DNA of 64,000 bases from Prevotella koreensis (lineage in GTDB: Bacteria > Bacteroidota > Bacteroidia > Bacteroidales > Bacteroidaceae), in contig NZ_RYYU01000001.1 of assembly GCF_003977605.1 (NCBI RefSeq), positions 313,175-377,174 of the forward strand, given 5' to 3'. Both the position numbers and the translations under genes were made by a program. Every line of letters starts with the position of its first letter. The stretch's first letter is position 1. The notes under the pieces are model-generated. The model ran no database searches, was not told the origin of the DNA, and was given only the letters and a program-made list of their open reading frames with translations. Below, piece by piece: positions 51,735-63,217 of the stretch.

Positions 51735-52589
51735 TTATTTTTTTCTTTCCATCGAGGCCTGAAGGCATGCCATTGCGAGCGAGTTGAGTTTGGTGTCCGC
51801 GCTGTCGCTACGCGATGTCAGCGATATTGGGCATGCGGCACCCATCAGTCCCACTGCAAGTTGTGCATCTGTGAATGCAGTCAGTGTCTTGTAGAATACG
51901 TTTCCTGCTTGTATGTCGGGCATTATGAGCACGTCGCTACGTCCTTCGAGCGGACTTTTTATTCCTTTTATGTCTGCCGACTCCTTGCATATTGCGCATT
52001 TCAAGTCAGACGGTCCGTCAACGATAGCCTTGCCGAACTCGCCTCTTTGGCACATCTCTATGAGTTTCTGATAGTCGAGAGTGATAGGGAATTTTTCAGA
52101 AATCTTTTCGGTACAGTGTATCAGTGCGATGCGTGGTTCTTCTATTCCGTATGCTCCTGCCAACTTTATTGCGTATCTGATTATAGCCTCACGCTGTTCG
52201 AGAGTGGGGTTGGGAATCACTGCCGGATCGCCCATAAGCACGATTCTTCCCAGCATCGGGAGGTATATTGCACTCAGGTGGGTCAGCACGTTGCCTTTCG
52301 GCAGCAGTCCGTGTTCCTTATTCAGCACGGCACGCAGCAGCACATCGGTGTTGATTATGCCCTTCATAATGACATCGGCCTCACCTCTAAGCACCATTGC
52401 CACAGCCTCGTTTGCCGACTCTTGAGGGTCGCCCGTGGCGAAGTTTGTAACTACAGCCCAGCCTTCTTTAACGGCTTTCTCCACCGCTTCGCCAGAATGC
52501 TCGTCTGTTGCCTCTACTGCTGCCACACGGCATGGCTCGCCTTGGCGCAGTCTTTCTCTTAATTCTTCAAAATTATGTATTGTATTCAT
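51735..52589 (-). CDS. ptb: Phosphate butyryltransferase
   Basis: 284 residues. PTA/PTB fold: EADVIMKGIINTDVLLRAVL, LTHLSAIYLPMLGRIVLMGD, VIMPDIQAGNVFYKTLTAF and a C-terminal GLMGAACPISLTSRSDS. Exchanges CoA for phosphate on butyryl- or branched-chain acyl-CoA. First gene of ptb-buk. Its acyl-CoA could come from the Vor enzyme encoded at 27.3-29.9 kb. Confidence 0.93.
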   Translation of the reverse strand: MNTIHNFEELRERLRQGEPCRVAAVEATDEHSGEAVEKAVKEGWAVVTNFATGDPQESANEAVAMVLRGEADVIMKGIINTDVLLRAVLNKEHGLLPKGNVLTHLSAIYLPMLGRIVLMGDPAVIPNPTLEQREAIIRYAIKLAGAYGIEEPRIALIHCTEKISEKFPITLDYQKLIEMCQRGEFGKAIVDGPSDLKCAICKESADIKGIKSPLEGRSDVLIMPDIQAGNVFYKTLTAFTDAQLAVGLMGAACPISLTSRSDSADTKLNSLAMACLQASMERKK

Positions 52590-52751
52590 AGTATTTTACA
52601 TATTGCATGCAAAAATAATATTTTTCTTTTTACCTCCAAAAAGTTTTGCACATTTTTTGTACTTGTGTGCGAAATTTACAGAAAAATAGAATATAATATG
52701 TGGCATATTTTTGTCTTTCTAAGTGTGTTTTATGATATGAAAGAAAGTAAA

Positions 52752-52814
52752 TTCGCCCAAATTGGAAAGTAAATTGGGCGAATTTGCTTTTCAATTTGGG
52801 CGAATTTGGTCGGC
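52752..52814. repeat. Cluster of CAATTTCGCCCAA-type palindromic units (copy 2)
   Basis: AAATTCGCCCAAATTGG, AAATTGGGCGAATTTG and CAATTTGGGCGAATTTGG follow one another with 5-base spacers. Same core as 6947-7032. It lies between ptb and ligA and could act as a bidirectional terminator. Confidence 0.7.
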
Positions 52815-52873
52815 AATCCGGGCTGTTTTGTTGAGTGATGAACTATGAGACTTGAACTATTTGGGTGCTTTTA

Positions 52874-55404
<2,531 letters not shown>

Positions 55405-55580
55405 AATCTTGAAAACAGATTTGGTTATGCCCGCAAAATAAATAAAAAAAAACGAATTGTGCAAATTGATTATGAAAAAAGATGTCGGGTGCTCAGTTCT
55501 CGAGTACGAAAAGAATGAAAAGATCTGGTTTCGGAATTGCAATATCCGTTCATTTCCTTACATGTTATGGTAAGTGTTTG

Positions 55581-56042
55581 TTAATTTTCTTTTACTCTTT
55601 TTTTTATAATTTCCTTTTTGCTTGAATTAGGCTGGGCAATAGTGTCGTATTCAATGGAGCCAAAATTCTTTGGCGCCTCTCCTGTTTTCATCATTTCTTC
55701 GTTACAATTTGATTGCTGCAATGCTTTGTCAAATTCTTCATAATCTACCTGTGTACATGTATCACCCTGTATCATATCCGAATTATTTGATGTCTTTTGA
55801 CTGCACGATGACAGTGCGGCGATACCGGTGCTTACGCCTATTATCGTTACTGCCTTGCCCAGCATGCGGCGCGCGTTAAGTTGTTTCTCGATGTATTTCA
55901 CTTCTTGTTCGCATGCCGGACATGTTCCCCTGCATTCGCCTTTGAAGTTACATTTCTTTGGCTCATATACTATACCATTTGCATCAGCAATCTGCTTGCG
56001 TATGGTTTTCAGCGTTTCGCATATACGTTTCCCTACATTCAT
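55581..56042 (-). CDS. Cys-motif membrane protein, tandem copy 2
   Basis: 153 residues from MNVGKRICETLKTIRKQIAD (ATG 56042). The first ~80 residues are nearly identical to copy 1, including the four-Cys motif and the hydrophobic segment (IGVSTGIAALSSCSQK). The C-terminal tail has diverged (GEAPKNFGSIEYDTIAQPNS). The upstream non-coding DNA is also duplicated, so both copies should share the same control. Confidence 0.65.
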   Translation of the reverse strand: MNVGKRICETLKTIRKQIADANGIVYEPKKCNFKGECRGTCPACEQEVKYIEKQLNARRMLGKAVTIIGVSTGIAALSSCSQKTSNNSDMIQGDTCTQVDYEEFDKALQQSNCNEEMMKTGEAPKNFGSIEYDTIAQPNSSKKEIIKKRVKEN

Positions 56043-56186
56043 AATCTTGAAAACAGATTTGGTTATGCCCGCAAAATAAATAAAAAAAAACGAATTGTGC
56101 AAATTGATTACAAAAAAAGATGTCGGGTGCTCAGTTCTTGAGTACGAAAAGAATGAAAAGATTTGGTTTCTCGTTTGTTTTTTGCT

Positions 56187-56194
56187 ATCTTTGC
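56187..56194 (+). promoter_or_regulatory. -7 box upstream of fabD
   Basis: TATCTTTG about 40 bases before the fabD ATG; a TTTG occurs roughly 19-21 bases upstream in the GGTTTCTCGTTTG stretch but the spacing is uncertain. Confidence 0.45.
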
Positions 56195-56233
56195 AGCCTG
56201 AAATTAAATTAAAACAAGGTAAAGTAAATTAAG

Positions 56234-57127
56234 ATGAAAGCATTTGTTTTTCCCGGACAGGGAGCACAGTTTGTAGGTATGGGCAAAGACCTTTACGACA
56301 ACAATACGTTGGCAAAAGAACTTTTCGAGAAGGCTAACGATATTCTTGGCTATCGCATAACAGACATCATGTTCGAGGGAACAGACGATGAACTGAAGCA
56401 AACAAAGGTGACACAGCCTGCCGTTTTCCTTCACAGCGTTATAAGTGCGCTCTGTATGGGCGATGATTTCAAGCCGGAGATGACTGCCGGTCATTCGCTT
56501 GGTGAGTTCTCTGCACTCGTTGCTGCGGGAGCATTGAGTTTCGAAGACGGACTGCGCCTTGTATATGCACGTGCTATGGCGATGCAGAAGGCTTGTGAGG
56601 CTGCACCTTCTACTATGGCTGCTATCATCGGACTGCCGTTTGACAAGATAGAAGAGATATGCGAGGAAATCAGCAAGAAAGGTGACAAGGGCGTTGTCGT
56701 ACCGGCAAACTATAACTGTCCGGGACAGTTGGTAATCTCGGGTAATATCGAGGCTGTGAACGAAGCGTGCGAGCAAATCAAAGCAGCCGGCGCGAAAAGG
56801 GCATTGCCACTGAAGGTTGGTGGTGCGTTCCACTCTCCGCTGATGCAACCGGCAAAAGACGAATTGCAGGCAGCAATCGAGGCCACAGAGATAAAAGTTC
56901 CGAAATGTCCGGTATATCAGAATGTTGATGGTAAGCCACATACCGACCCGGCGGAAATAAAACAAAACCTCATAGCACAGTTGACAAGCAGCGTGCGCTG
57001 GGCACAGAGCGTGGAAAACATGGTGGCTGATGGTGCCAATGACTTCACGGAATGTGGTCCGGGCAAGGCTTTGCAGGGCATGATTGTGAAAATCAGCCGC
57101 GAAGTTAATGTGCATGGGATTGAATAA
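56234..57127 (+). CDS. fabD: Malonyl-CoA:ACP transacylase FabD
   Basis: 297 residues. FPGQGAQFVGMG at the start, nucleophile in MTAGHSLGEFSALVAAGAL (Ser88), YNCPGQLVISG and the catalytic His in VGGAFHSPLMQ (about 201), with ECGPGKALQGM at the C-terminus. Loads malonyl groups on ACP for fatty-acid synthesis in the cytoplasm. Followed by a 28-bp perfect inverted repeat. Confidence 0.97.
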   Translation: MKAFVFPGQGAQFVGMGKDLYDNNTLAKELFEKANDILGYRITDIMFEGTDDELKQTKVTQPAVFLHSVISALCMGDDFKPEMTAGHSLGEFSALVAAGALSFEDGLRLVYARAMAMQKACEAAPSTMAAIIGLPFDKIEEICEEISKKGDKGVVVPANYNCPGQLVISGNIEAVNEACEQIKAAGAKRALPLKVGGAFHSPLMQPAKDELQAAIEATEIKVPKCPVYQNVDGKPHTDPAEIKQNLIAQLTSSVRWAQSVENMVADGANDFTECGPGKALQGMIVKISREVNVHGIE

Positions 57128-57150
57128 ACGCCTGCTTAGCGTATATTGTT

Positions 57151-57227
57151 GAGCGATGCGAGTTGAGCGTTGAGCGAAATTAGAAATATAAAAACAGACT
57201 TCGCTCAACGCTCAACTCGCATCGCTC
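57151..57227. other. Perfect 28-bp inverted repeat between fabD and the GH13 gene
   Basis: The arm 57151-57178 (GAGCGATGCGAGTTGAGCG...) is exactly complementary to 57200-57227 with a 21-base A/T-rich loop. Far longer than a usual terminator; within each arm GTTGAGCG is itself repeated. Confidence 0.8.
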
Positions 57228-57304
57228 CGCTTGGCTTCGATAAGAGATGCTTTTGAAGCGAAGCGAATAAAGAACACTCAACATTCATCGTTCAACAAAT
57301 AAAT

Positions 57305-59002
57305 ATGAAGCCAATAATATACCAAGTATTCACCCGTCTTTTCGGAAATAGGAACACAACGAACAAGGAGTGGGGAACTATTGCGGAGAATGGGGTGGGG
57401 AAAATGAACGACTTCGACAATGCAATACTGAGAAGAATAAAGACTCTCGGTGCAACGCACGTGTGGTTTACAGGCGTGATACGTCATGCGTCGCAGACTG
57501 ACTACACCTCTCATGGTATCCCATGCCAGCACCCCGACGTGGTGAAAGGTGTTGCAGGGTCGCCATACGCCATAACAGACTATTATGACATCGACCCCGA
57601 CATAGCGGTTGATACGGAGCATCGTATGGATGAATGGCTTGCCCTAATCGACCGTGCGCATAAAATAGGCCTGAAAGTTGTTATGGACTTTGTGCCAAAT
57701 CATGTGGCGCGCGAGTATCAAAGTATCTGCAAACCGGAGGAGGTAAAAGACCTTGGAGAGGACGATTGCACTGATTGGCACTTCGCCCGCGACAACAACT
57801 TTTATTATATTGACGCGCCACTCGACCTCTCTAATGTTGAGGGTGGCGCGATGAAAGACGATGTGCCACAGTCTGCTTCCACATGTTCTGAACATTCCCG
57901 ATACAAGGAATCGCCGGCTCGTGCAACAGGTAACGATGTCTTCTCAAGCACACCATCGCGAAATGACTGGTATGAAACGGTGAAACTTAACTACGGAATA
58001 GACTATTGCGATGCCGGCGGACGGTCGGAACATTTCAGTCCGATACCCGACACGTGGGATAAAATGACCGACATATTGCTCTTCTGGGCACAGAAAGGAG
58101 TGGATGCTTTCCGCTGCGACATGGCAGAAATGGTGCCGGCTGCGTTCTGGGCTTGGGCAACGGATAAGGTAAAATTCCAATATCCGGAGGTTAAGTTCAT
58201 CGGCGAAGTGTATAACCCCGACGAGTATCGAAAATATATATCAGCCGGTTTTGACTGGCTTTATGACAAGGTAGGAATGTACGATTGTGTGCGCGATGTG
58301 ATGTGTAACCGTCGCAGCACGTCAGATATTACCAACCAATGGCAGCAGACCAATGATATACTCGACAATATGCTCTACTTCCTTGAGAACCATGACGAGC
58401 AACGCATCGCAAGCGATTTCTTTGCCGTGGATGCCCGCCGAGGTATTCCGGGACTTATTGTTTGTGCTCTGCTCAACACCTCGCCGTTCATGCTTTATGC
58501 CGGTCAGGAGTTCGGTGAGCGAGGAATGGACAAGGAAGGATTCAGTGGCAGAGACGGCAGAACAACCATTTTCGACTATTGGTGTGTAGATACTTTGCAC
58601 CGCGGATATTTCAACCGTCGGCTTTTGCACAAGGACGAGAAGATGCTTGAGGCTGCGTATAAGCAAATTCTGACACTCGCGAACAGCGAACGAGTTGTGA
58701 GCGAAGGACAATTCTACGACCTTATGTACGTCAACCGGCACATTGCCGATCGTCAGTTTGCGTTCCTGCGCAAGCACGAAAGAGAAACATTGCTGGTCGT
58801 TTCAAACTTCGATGACCGTCCTATAGAATGTGATATAACTATACCTCGCCATGCCTTCGACTTCTTGCAGATTGCAGAAGGAACTTATACGGCCGTTGAT
58901 TTGCTCACGAACAGTGATTTAGAACTGTCTCTAAGACCGGACAGTGCTATAAGCATAGACCTTCCCCCGCTTGGTGGAGTAGTGCTGAAAATATCATGCT
59001 AA
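57305..59002 (+). CDS. Cytoplasmic GH13 (alpha-amylase family) glycoside hydrolase
   Basis: 565 residues, no signal peptide. Region I DFVPNHVAREYQ, region II GVDAFRCDMAEMVPA (nucleophile Asp272), region III FIGEVYNPDEY (acid/base Glu301) and region IV FLENHDEQRIAS (His363-Asp364), with a C-terminal beta domain (LLVVSNFDDRPIECDI). An insertion around residues 170-230 is Ser/Asp-rich. Likely acts on intracellular alpha-glucans or maltodextrins. The stop codon is followed in the same frame by the Rep fragment. Confidence 0.9.
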   Translation: MKPIIYQVFTRLFGNRNTTNKEWGTIAENGVGKMNDFDNAILRRIKTLGATHVWFTGVIRHASQTDYTSHGIPCQHPDVVKGVAGSPYAITDYYDIDPDIAVDTEHRMDEWLALIDRAHKIGLKVVMDFVPNHVAREYQSICKPEEVKDLGEDDCTDWHFARDNNFYYIDAPLDLSNVEGGAMKDDVPQSASTCSEHSRYKESPARATGNDVFSSTPSRNDWYETVKLNYGIDYCDAGGRSEHFSPIPDTWDKMTDILLFWAQKGVDAFRCDMAEMVPAAFWAWATDKVKFQYPEVKFIGEVYNPDEYRKYISAGFDWLYDKVGMYDCVRDVMCNRRSTSDITNQWQQTNDILDNMLYFLENHDEQRIASDFFAVDARRGIPGLIVCALLNTSPFMLYAGQEFGERGMDKEGFSGRDGRTTIFDYWCVDTLHRGYFNRRLLHKDEKMLEAAYKQILTLANSERVVSEGQFYDLMYVNRHIADRQFAFLRKHERETLLVVSNFDDRPIECDITIPRHAFDFLQIAEGTYTAVDLLTNSDLELSLRPDSAISIDLPPLGGVVLKISC

Positions 59003-59005
59003 AAA

Positions 59006-59890
59006 GTGCGTGTTTCACCAGAGCTATATGATTATGTTATCTGCCTAACTAAATCATTTACAGTTCTAAATCTTCACACTGCCATCTTACTCGAATCAAA
59101 GTATTCACAGAAATTCTATGAGTTCTGTTGTCAGTACTCAGGTGATTTTCGTTTTGTAGACCCATCTACCCCGAACGAAACATATAAAAAACGAGTTTTC
59201 AAGATGTCTGTTGAAGCATTTCGTTTTACTTTTGGACTTTCCGAGCTGCATGACCCAAAAACTGGTGAGTTGCTGGAGAAAGAGAAATATACTCGATTTA
59301 AAACGATGGTCGAGAAGGTTATTATTCCTGCACAACAGGAACTTTATAAGTTATATAGAGAAAAACGTTCAGATGTATGGTTTGATTATGAGGTTGCAGA
59401 ACGCTATGGACGTGGGCGTAATGGCTCTCCAAAGTCTTTACGCTTTTACATCTACACACGTGAACACCCTAAATCTAAAGACTCAGAATTAGACCGTCCA
59501 TGCAAAGAAGGGGAGTATCTTTTTCCCTATGAAGAAAATAAAACTAAACGTCCTGCTAAAAGAAAACAAATCAAGCAAACCAACTGGCTTCAACTTGATG
59601 AAACTTTTCAAAGAGATACCATATTACAACTACTTAACAGCTATTTAGATAAAGATGAAGTAGATTATTACATGGAAAAAATAGATAAAGAACAGCTACG
59701 ATGTAAGGAAAGTTACTCTCAGGTAATCCAGGTTCTTTATGAAAAGCAAAAACAACCTAAGTTTGTGCAAGGAACAAAGAAATATAAGCAAAAAAGCCTC
59801 ATTGATTTTGTTTTTGCAAAGAACTTACAAGAGTATGGTTGGCACATAGAACCACAAGAACATAAGCAATTAAGTTTTAATGATAACTGA
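59006..59890 (+). pseudogene. N-terminally truncated plasmid replication initiator (Rep_3 family)
   Basis: 294 codons readable from GTG 59006. The start of the match, LYDYVICLTKSFTVLNLHTA then SKYSQKFYEFCCQYSG, is the middle of a Rep_3 winged-helix protein, so about 100 N-terminal residues are missing. The second winged helix follows (FKMSVEAFRFTFGL, KEKYTRFKTMVEKVIIPAQQ, DVWFDYEVAERYG), then a basic tail (KRPAKRKQIKQ). It sits in the same frame 4 codons after the amylase, with no promoter of its own. A plasmid-derived fragment joined to the chromosome. Confidence 0.75.
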
Positions 59891-59903
59891 TTTTTTAAAC
59901 CCT

Positions 59904-59939
59904 AAAAGGAGCCTCTGTCGTGAGACAGGGACTCCTTTG
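59904..59939 (+). terminator. Terminator after the Rep fragment
   Basis: AAAGGAGCCTCTGTC and GACAGGGACTCCTTT pair around GTGA; a T run is short. Confidence 0.75.
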
Positions 59940-60107
59940 CCTTAGTACCGGTGGAATGATACCTTTTGTTGAAGCTGATTCTATCTAAGTAAATATTAGG
60001 CTTTCAGATAACAAGAGAACTGACTTATAGATGGATAATAACGCAAAAGATAGTTGTTAAAAAACAATATTTCTACATAAAAGGAAAGGTTTTACATATT
60101 ATCTTTT

Positions 60108-60140
60108 GCATATAAACAATATTTTATATACATTTGCACA
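60108..60140 (+). promoter_or_regulatory. Promoter of the coiled-coil lipoprotein
   Basis: TTTG, 20 bases, TACATTTG (ending about 60138), about 25 bases before the ATG. The stretch 59940-60107 shows nothing else. Confidence 0.6.
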
Positions 60141-60163
60141 ATTAATTTAAATAGAATATAAGT

Positions 60164-60583
60164 ATGAAGAAATTATTTTTTTTAGGATTAATAACGTTGT
60201 CTTTTGTATCTTGTGCCTCTTCTTTAAATAGTGAAAAGATTGACACTCTGAAAGAACATCGGAAGGTGCTCAAGATGACTACAGAGTTAAACAAACTGCA
60301 GTTAGATTACGAAAAAGAGAAGGCAAACAATGTCGAACTCAACAAGAAAGCAGCTGACATCAATGTTGAAGCAAATGTAGCTACAACAGAATTCAACACA
60401 ACCAACGCATCAAACACTGTTAAGGATGCAAAGACCACTATCAAGCGTCTGAAGGAAGCTAAGTCTATCAACAAGAAGTTGGCTAAGAGTCAAAAGACTT
60501 TAAGAAAGATGGAAAAGAAGATTGCTAAGTTTCAGGCAAAGATTGATGACTGTAACAAACGCATCAAGTTTGTTAACAATTAA
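60164..60583 (+). CDS. Small coiled-coil lipoprotein
   Basis: 139 residues. Lipoprotein signal MKKLFFLGLITLSFVSCASS (Cys17). The rest is one long charged helix rich in Lys/Glu/Asn/Ala (ELNKLQLDYEKEKANNVELN, AKTTIKRLKEAKSINKKLAK, KTLRKMEKKIAKFQAKIDDC), probably a coiled coil in the periplasm. No enzyme domain. Codon use is K-rich and regular. Confidence 0.75.
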   Translation: MKKLFFLGLITLSFVSCASSLNSEKIDTLKEHRKVLKMTTELNKLQLDYEKEKANNVELNKKAADINVEANVATTEFNTTNASNTVKDAKTTIKRLKEAKSINKKLAKSQKTLRKMEKKIAKFQAKIDDCNKRIKFVNN

Positions 60584-60670
60584 TATTGTTAGAGATATTG
60601 CAATAAATAAGAGGGTGTGTCAAAATGAAGTGAACCCCAGAAGTTAGACATAATACTTCTGGGGTTCATT

Positions 60671-61195
60671 ATGTATAGACATCACAGTTTAGAAGAAAAG
60701 AAAGAAATCATCCGCTTGCACGAGTCAGGATCAAGCATGTGTGAGTTGATGAAATGTTTTCATGTCCGTGACCATTATCTTTATATTCTGTTTGGCAGAT
60801 ATGAGAAATATGGTATGGATGGTCTGGAAAAATTCAAGGAAAGAAAGGTCACAAACGAATTAAAGCGATCCGTAATAGAAGAATATGAAAAAGATTGCTT
60901 ACCTTTGTGGCGGATTTGCGTAGAGTATGACGTTAGTTTTGCCAGTGTATGCCGTTGGGTTCGTCAGTACAAGCACGGCGGTTATGAGGAATTGCTTCGT
61001 CATGGCTATCGCGGACGACCAAGTAAAGATATGGGACGCCCAAAGAAGAAAGAGCCAGAGACAGAATTAGAGAAGCTTCAGACCCGTGTACGCCGGCTTG
61101 AGGCCGAGAATGCCCTGCTAAAAAAAGCAAAGGCCTTAATGGAAGAAGAGGAGTCCTGGCAGCGAGGTTCTGGACACAGGCCATCCAGACATTAA
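60671..61195 (+). CDS. IS3-family OrfA
   Basis: 174 residues. Helix-turn-helix blocks (KEIIRLHESGSSMCELMKCF, WRICVEYDVSFASVCRWVRQ), basic linker YRGRPSKDMGRPKKKEPETE, zipper LEKLQTRVRRLEAENALLKK. The A7 run at 61120-61126 in CTA-AAA-AAA-G is the expected -1 frameshift site to OrfB. Confidence 0.9.
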   Translation: MYRHHSLEEKKEIIRLHESGSSMCELMKCFHVRDHYLYILFGRYEKYGMDGLEKFKERKVTNELKRSVIEEYEKDCLPLWRICVEYDVSFASVCRWVRQYKHGGYEELLRHGYRGRPSKDMGRPKKKEPETELEKLQTRVRRLEAENALLKKAKALMEEEESWQRGSGHRPSRH

Positions 61196-61221
61196 GGCCG
61201 CAGTATGGTCTCGAGTTACTG

Positions 61222-62028
61222 TTGGAGATCAAGGGGATGGCTCGCTCTATATTCTATTACCATCTGAAAGCCCTTGGGAGGGCAGACAGATATGAGGTGG
61301 AGAAGAAGCGTATATGTGAAATATTCCATGAGAGTAAAGGCCGTTACGGCTATCGCCGTGTCACCATGCAGCTCCATAACGAAGGCATTGCCATCAATCA
61401 CAAGACGGTGGAAAGGCTGATGAAGGAACAGGGCCTGAAGTGCCTGATGCGCAAGAAGCGATACCGCTCATACAAGGGCACGATAGGCAAGATTGCCCCT
61501 AATGTCCTTAATAGAGACTTTAAGGCAGACAGGCCTTACCAGAAACTTGTCACGGACGTATCCCGGATTGCCATAGGAGACAAGAAAAGTTTCCTCTCGC
61601 CTGTACCGGATTTGTTCAACGGTGAGGTGCTGGGCTATGACATATCCGACAGGGCTGATCTCTCACAGATAAACAACATGCCGGATGAGGTCTTTACAAT
61701 TACAGACAAGCTGCCAGAGGACCGGGGGACGATACTTCACTCTGACCAGGGATGGCAGTACCGGCACAAAAGTTATCAGGATGCCTTGCAGAAACATGGA
61801 ATCAAGCAAAGCATGTCACGCAAGGGCAACTGTCTGGACAACTCCGTCATGGAGAACTTCTTCGGACTAATGAAGTCAGAACTGCTCTATGCGAACAATT
61901 ATAAGTCCATGGAGCTTTTCAAGAAGGACTTGAAGGATTATATTGAATGGTATAACAATAAAAGGATAAAAATGAAGTTGAAAGGAATGAGCCCGGTGCA
62001 ATACCGAGCTCAATACCTTAGGGAATAA
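61222..62028 (+). CDS. IS3-family transposase OrfB
   Basis: 268 residues, normally made as OrfAB fusion. HTH_21 region GRYGYRRVTMQLHNEGIAIN; integrase core with KLVTDVSRIAIGDKKSFLSP, TILHSDQGWQYRHKSYQDAL and SRKGNCLDNSVMENFFGLMK (DDE). Intact frame, intact ends. Confidence 0.92.
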   Translation: MEIKGMARSIFYYHLKALGRADRYEVEKKRICEIFHESKGRYGYRRVTMQLHNEGIAINHKTVERLMKEQGLKCLMRKKRYRSYKGTIGKIAPNVLNRDFKADRPYQKLVTDVSRIAIGDKKSFLSPVPDLFNGEVLGYDISDRADLSQINNMPDEVFTITDKLPEDRGTILHSDQGWQYRHKSYQDALQKHGIKQSMSRKGNCLDNSVMENFFGLMKSELLYANNYKSMELFKKDLKDYIEWYNNKRIKMKLKGMSPVQYRAQYLRE

Positions 62029-62101
62029 ATAACGTGTTTAACGTCCAACTTCTTGGGGGCACTTCATTTTGACACACCCTCCATTTTTTATAATCGATAT
62101 T

Positions 62102-63191
62102 GGCTTATATGACAAAAATGTGCTTAAAATCCTTGCAACTGTCTAATAATCATTATCTTTGTTCTATTTATATTTTTATGGCAAAAAATCTGCTTTTATT
62201 GTGGCTCAAAATCGACTATAAAACGTGGTCATCTTAATGGTTGTCAACGCTGGTATTGTAAGTGCTGTAAGAGGAGCTTTGTCGGACATAAGCGTCTTAC
62301 AAATACCATTGTTAACAATCGTTATTCCAAGGGTAATCTTACAATCAAAGATCTATCAGAGGAGTACGGAGTTTCAACCAGGACTATTTATAGGAAACTC
62401 ACCAAATCTTATAAAGAAGAACTGCCCAACCTTCTTGTTCGTCCGGTAGTGGTTTTAATGGATGTCACCTATTGGGGACGTAATTTTGGTGTAGTTATTA
62501 TGAAGGATTCATTGTCTGGTGATGTACTTTGGTTTAAGTTTATCAATAGGCATGAACGTCTTGAAGATTACAAAGAGGGCATAAGCTACTTGGAATTACT
62601 TGGATATACCATTCAAGGTCTTGTATGCGATGGTTTTAAGGGACTTAGACAAGCTTTCCCCAATTATAAATTCCAATTATGCCAGTTCCATCAAGTAATG
62701 ACTATAAAGACAAAACTAACCTCAAGACCCAAACTTGAGGCTTCTAAAGAACTGCTTGCAATATCCAAGATGTTATGTCATACGGACAAAGAGTCCTTTA
62801 TTGGGGCTTTAGAAGAATGGTATACTAAATGGGAGGATTTTCTTAAGGAACGAACAACAACAGAAGATGGTAAATCACATTATACTCATAAAACTCTACG
62901 TAGTGCTTTTTTGAGCCTTAAAAGGAATATGTCGTGTTTGTGGACATACTATGATTACCCTGAGTTGGAGATACCAAATACCAACAATGCTATTGAATCA
63001 CTTAATGCAGATTTAAAGACAAAATTGAACCTACACAAGGGAATCAGTACGGAAAGAAGAAAGATCTTCATTCAGGACTTTATAAAGTCCCATTCCCCTA
63101 AAAAATAAAAGGGGAATGGGAGTTTTTAAGCACATTTTTGTCACATAAGAGAGAACGACTCTAAAATAAGCACATTTTTGTCATATAAGCC
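62102..63191 (+). mobile_element. IS256-type element (variant Zn-binding transposase)
   Basis: Perfect 25-base inverted ends GGCTTATATGACAAAAATGT-GCTTA at 62102-62126 and its complement at 63167-63191. A second right-end-like copy (TTTTAAGCACATTTTTGTCA then CATAAG) lies inside at 63124-63149. Left flank CGATATT and right flank CGAATTC are similar but not identical. Confidence 0.8.
62178..63108 (+). pseudogene. IS256-type transposase, one-base shift after the start
   Basis: From 62191 to 63108 one frame encodes a zinc-finger head (CFYCGSKSTIKRG, WYCKCCKRSFVGHKR), a helix-turn-helix (LTIKDLSEEYGVSTRTIYRK) and a mutator-type core (MDVTYWGRNFGVVIMKDSL, GLVCDGFKGLRQAFP, FQLCQFHQVMTIKTK, PNTNNAIESLNADLK). 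The natural start ATGGCA (62178) leads into a six-A run; five A's would give MAKICFYCGS in frame. So the start is out of frame by one base. Either a slippage-type signal or inactivation. Confidence 0.8.
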
Positions 63192-63217
63192 CGAATTCGT
63201 TTTTCGCCTTTCGCGAT

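Larger units (their letters stand above)
60611..62081 (+). mobile_element. IS3-family insertion sequence (copy 2)
   Basis: Left end GAGGGTGTGTCAAAATGAAG then TGAACCCCAGAAGTTAGACA; the right end is the complement with a few changes (GTCCAACTTCTTGGGGGCAC). Inverted ends about 40 bases, length ~1.47 kb. No clear target duplication seen. Confidence 0.9.

Noticed and set aside
56204..57208. 334-codon minus-strand frame over fabD
   Set aside because: Complete overlap with fabD, whose motifs and length are unambiguous; shadow frame.
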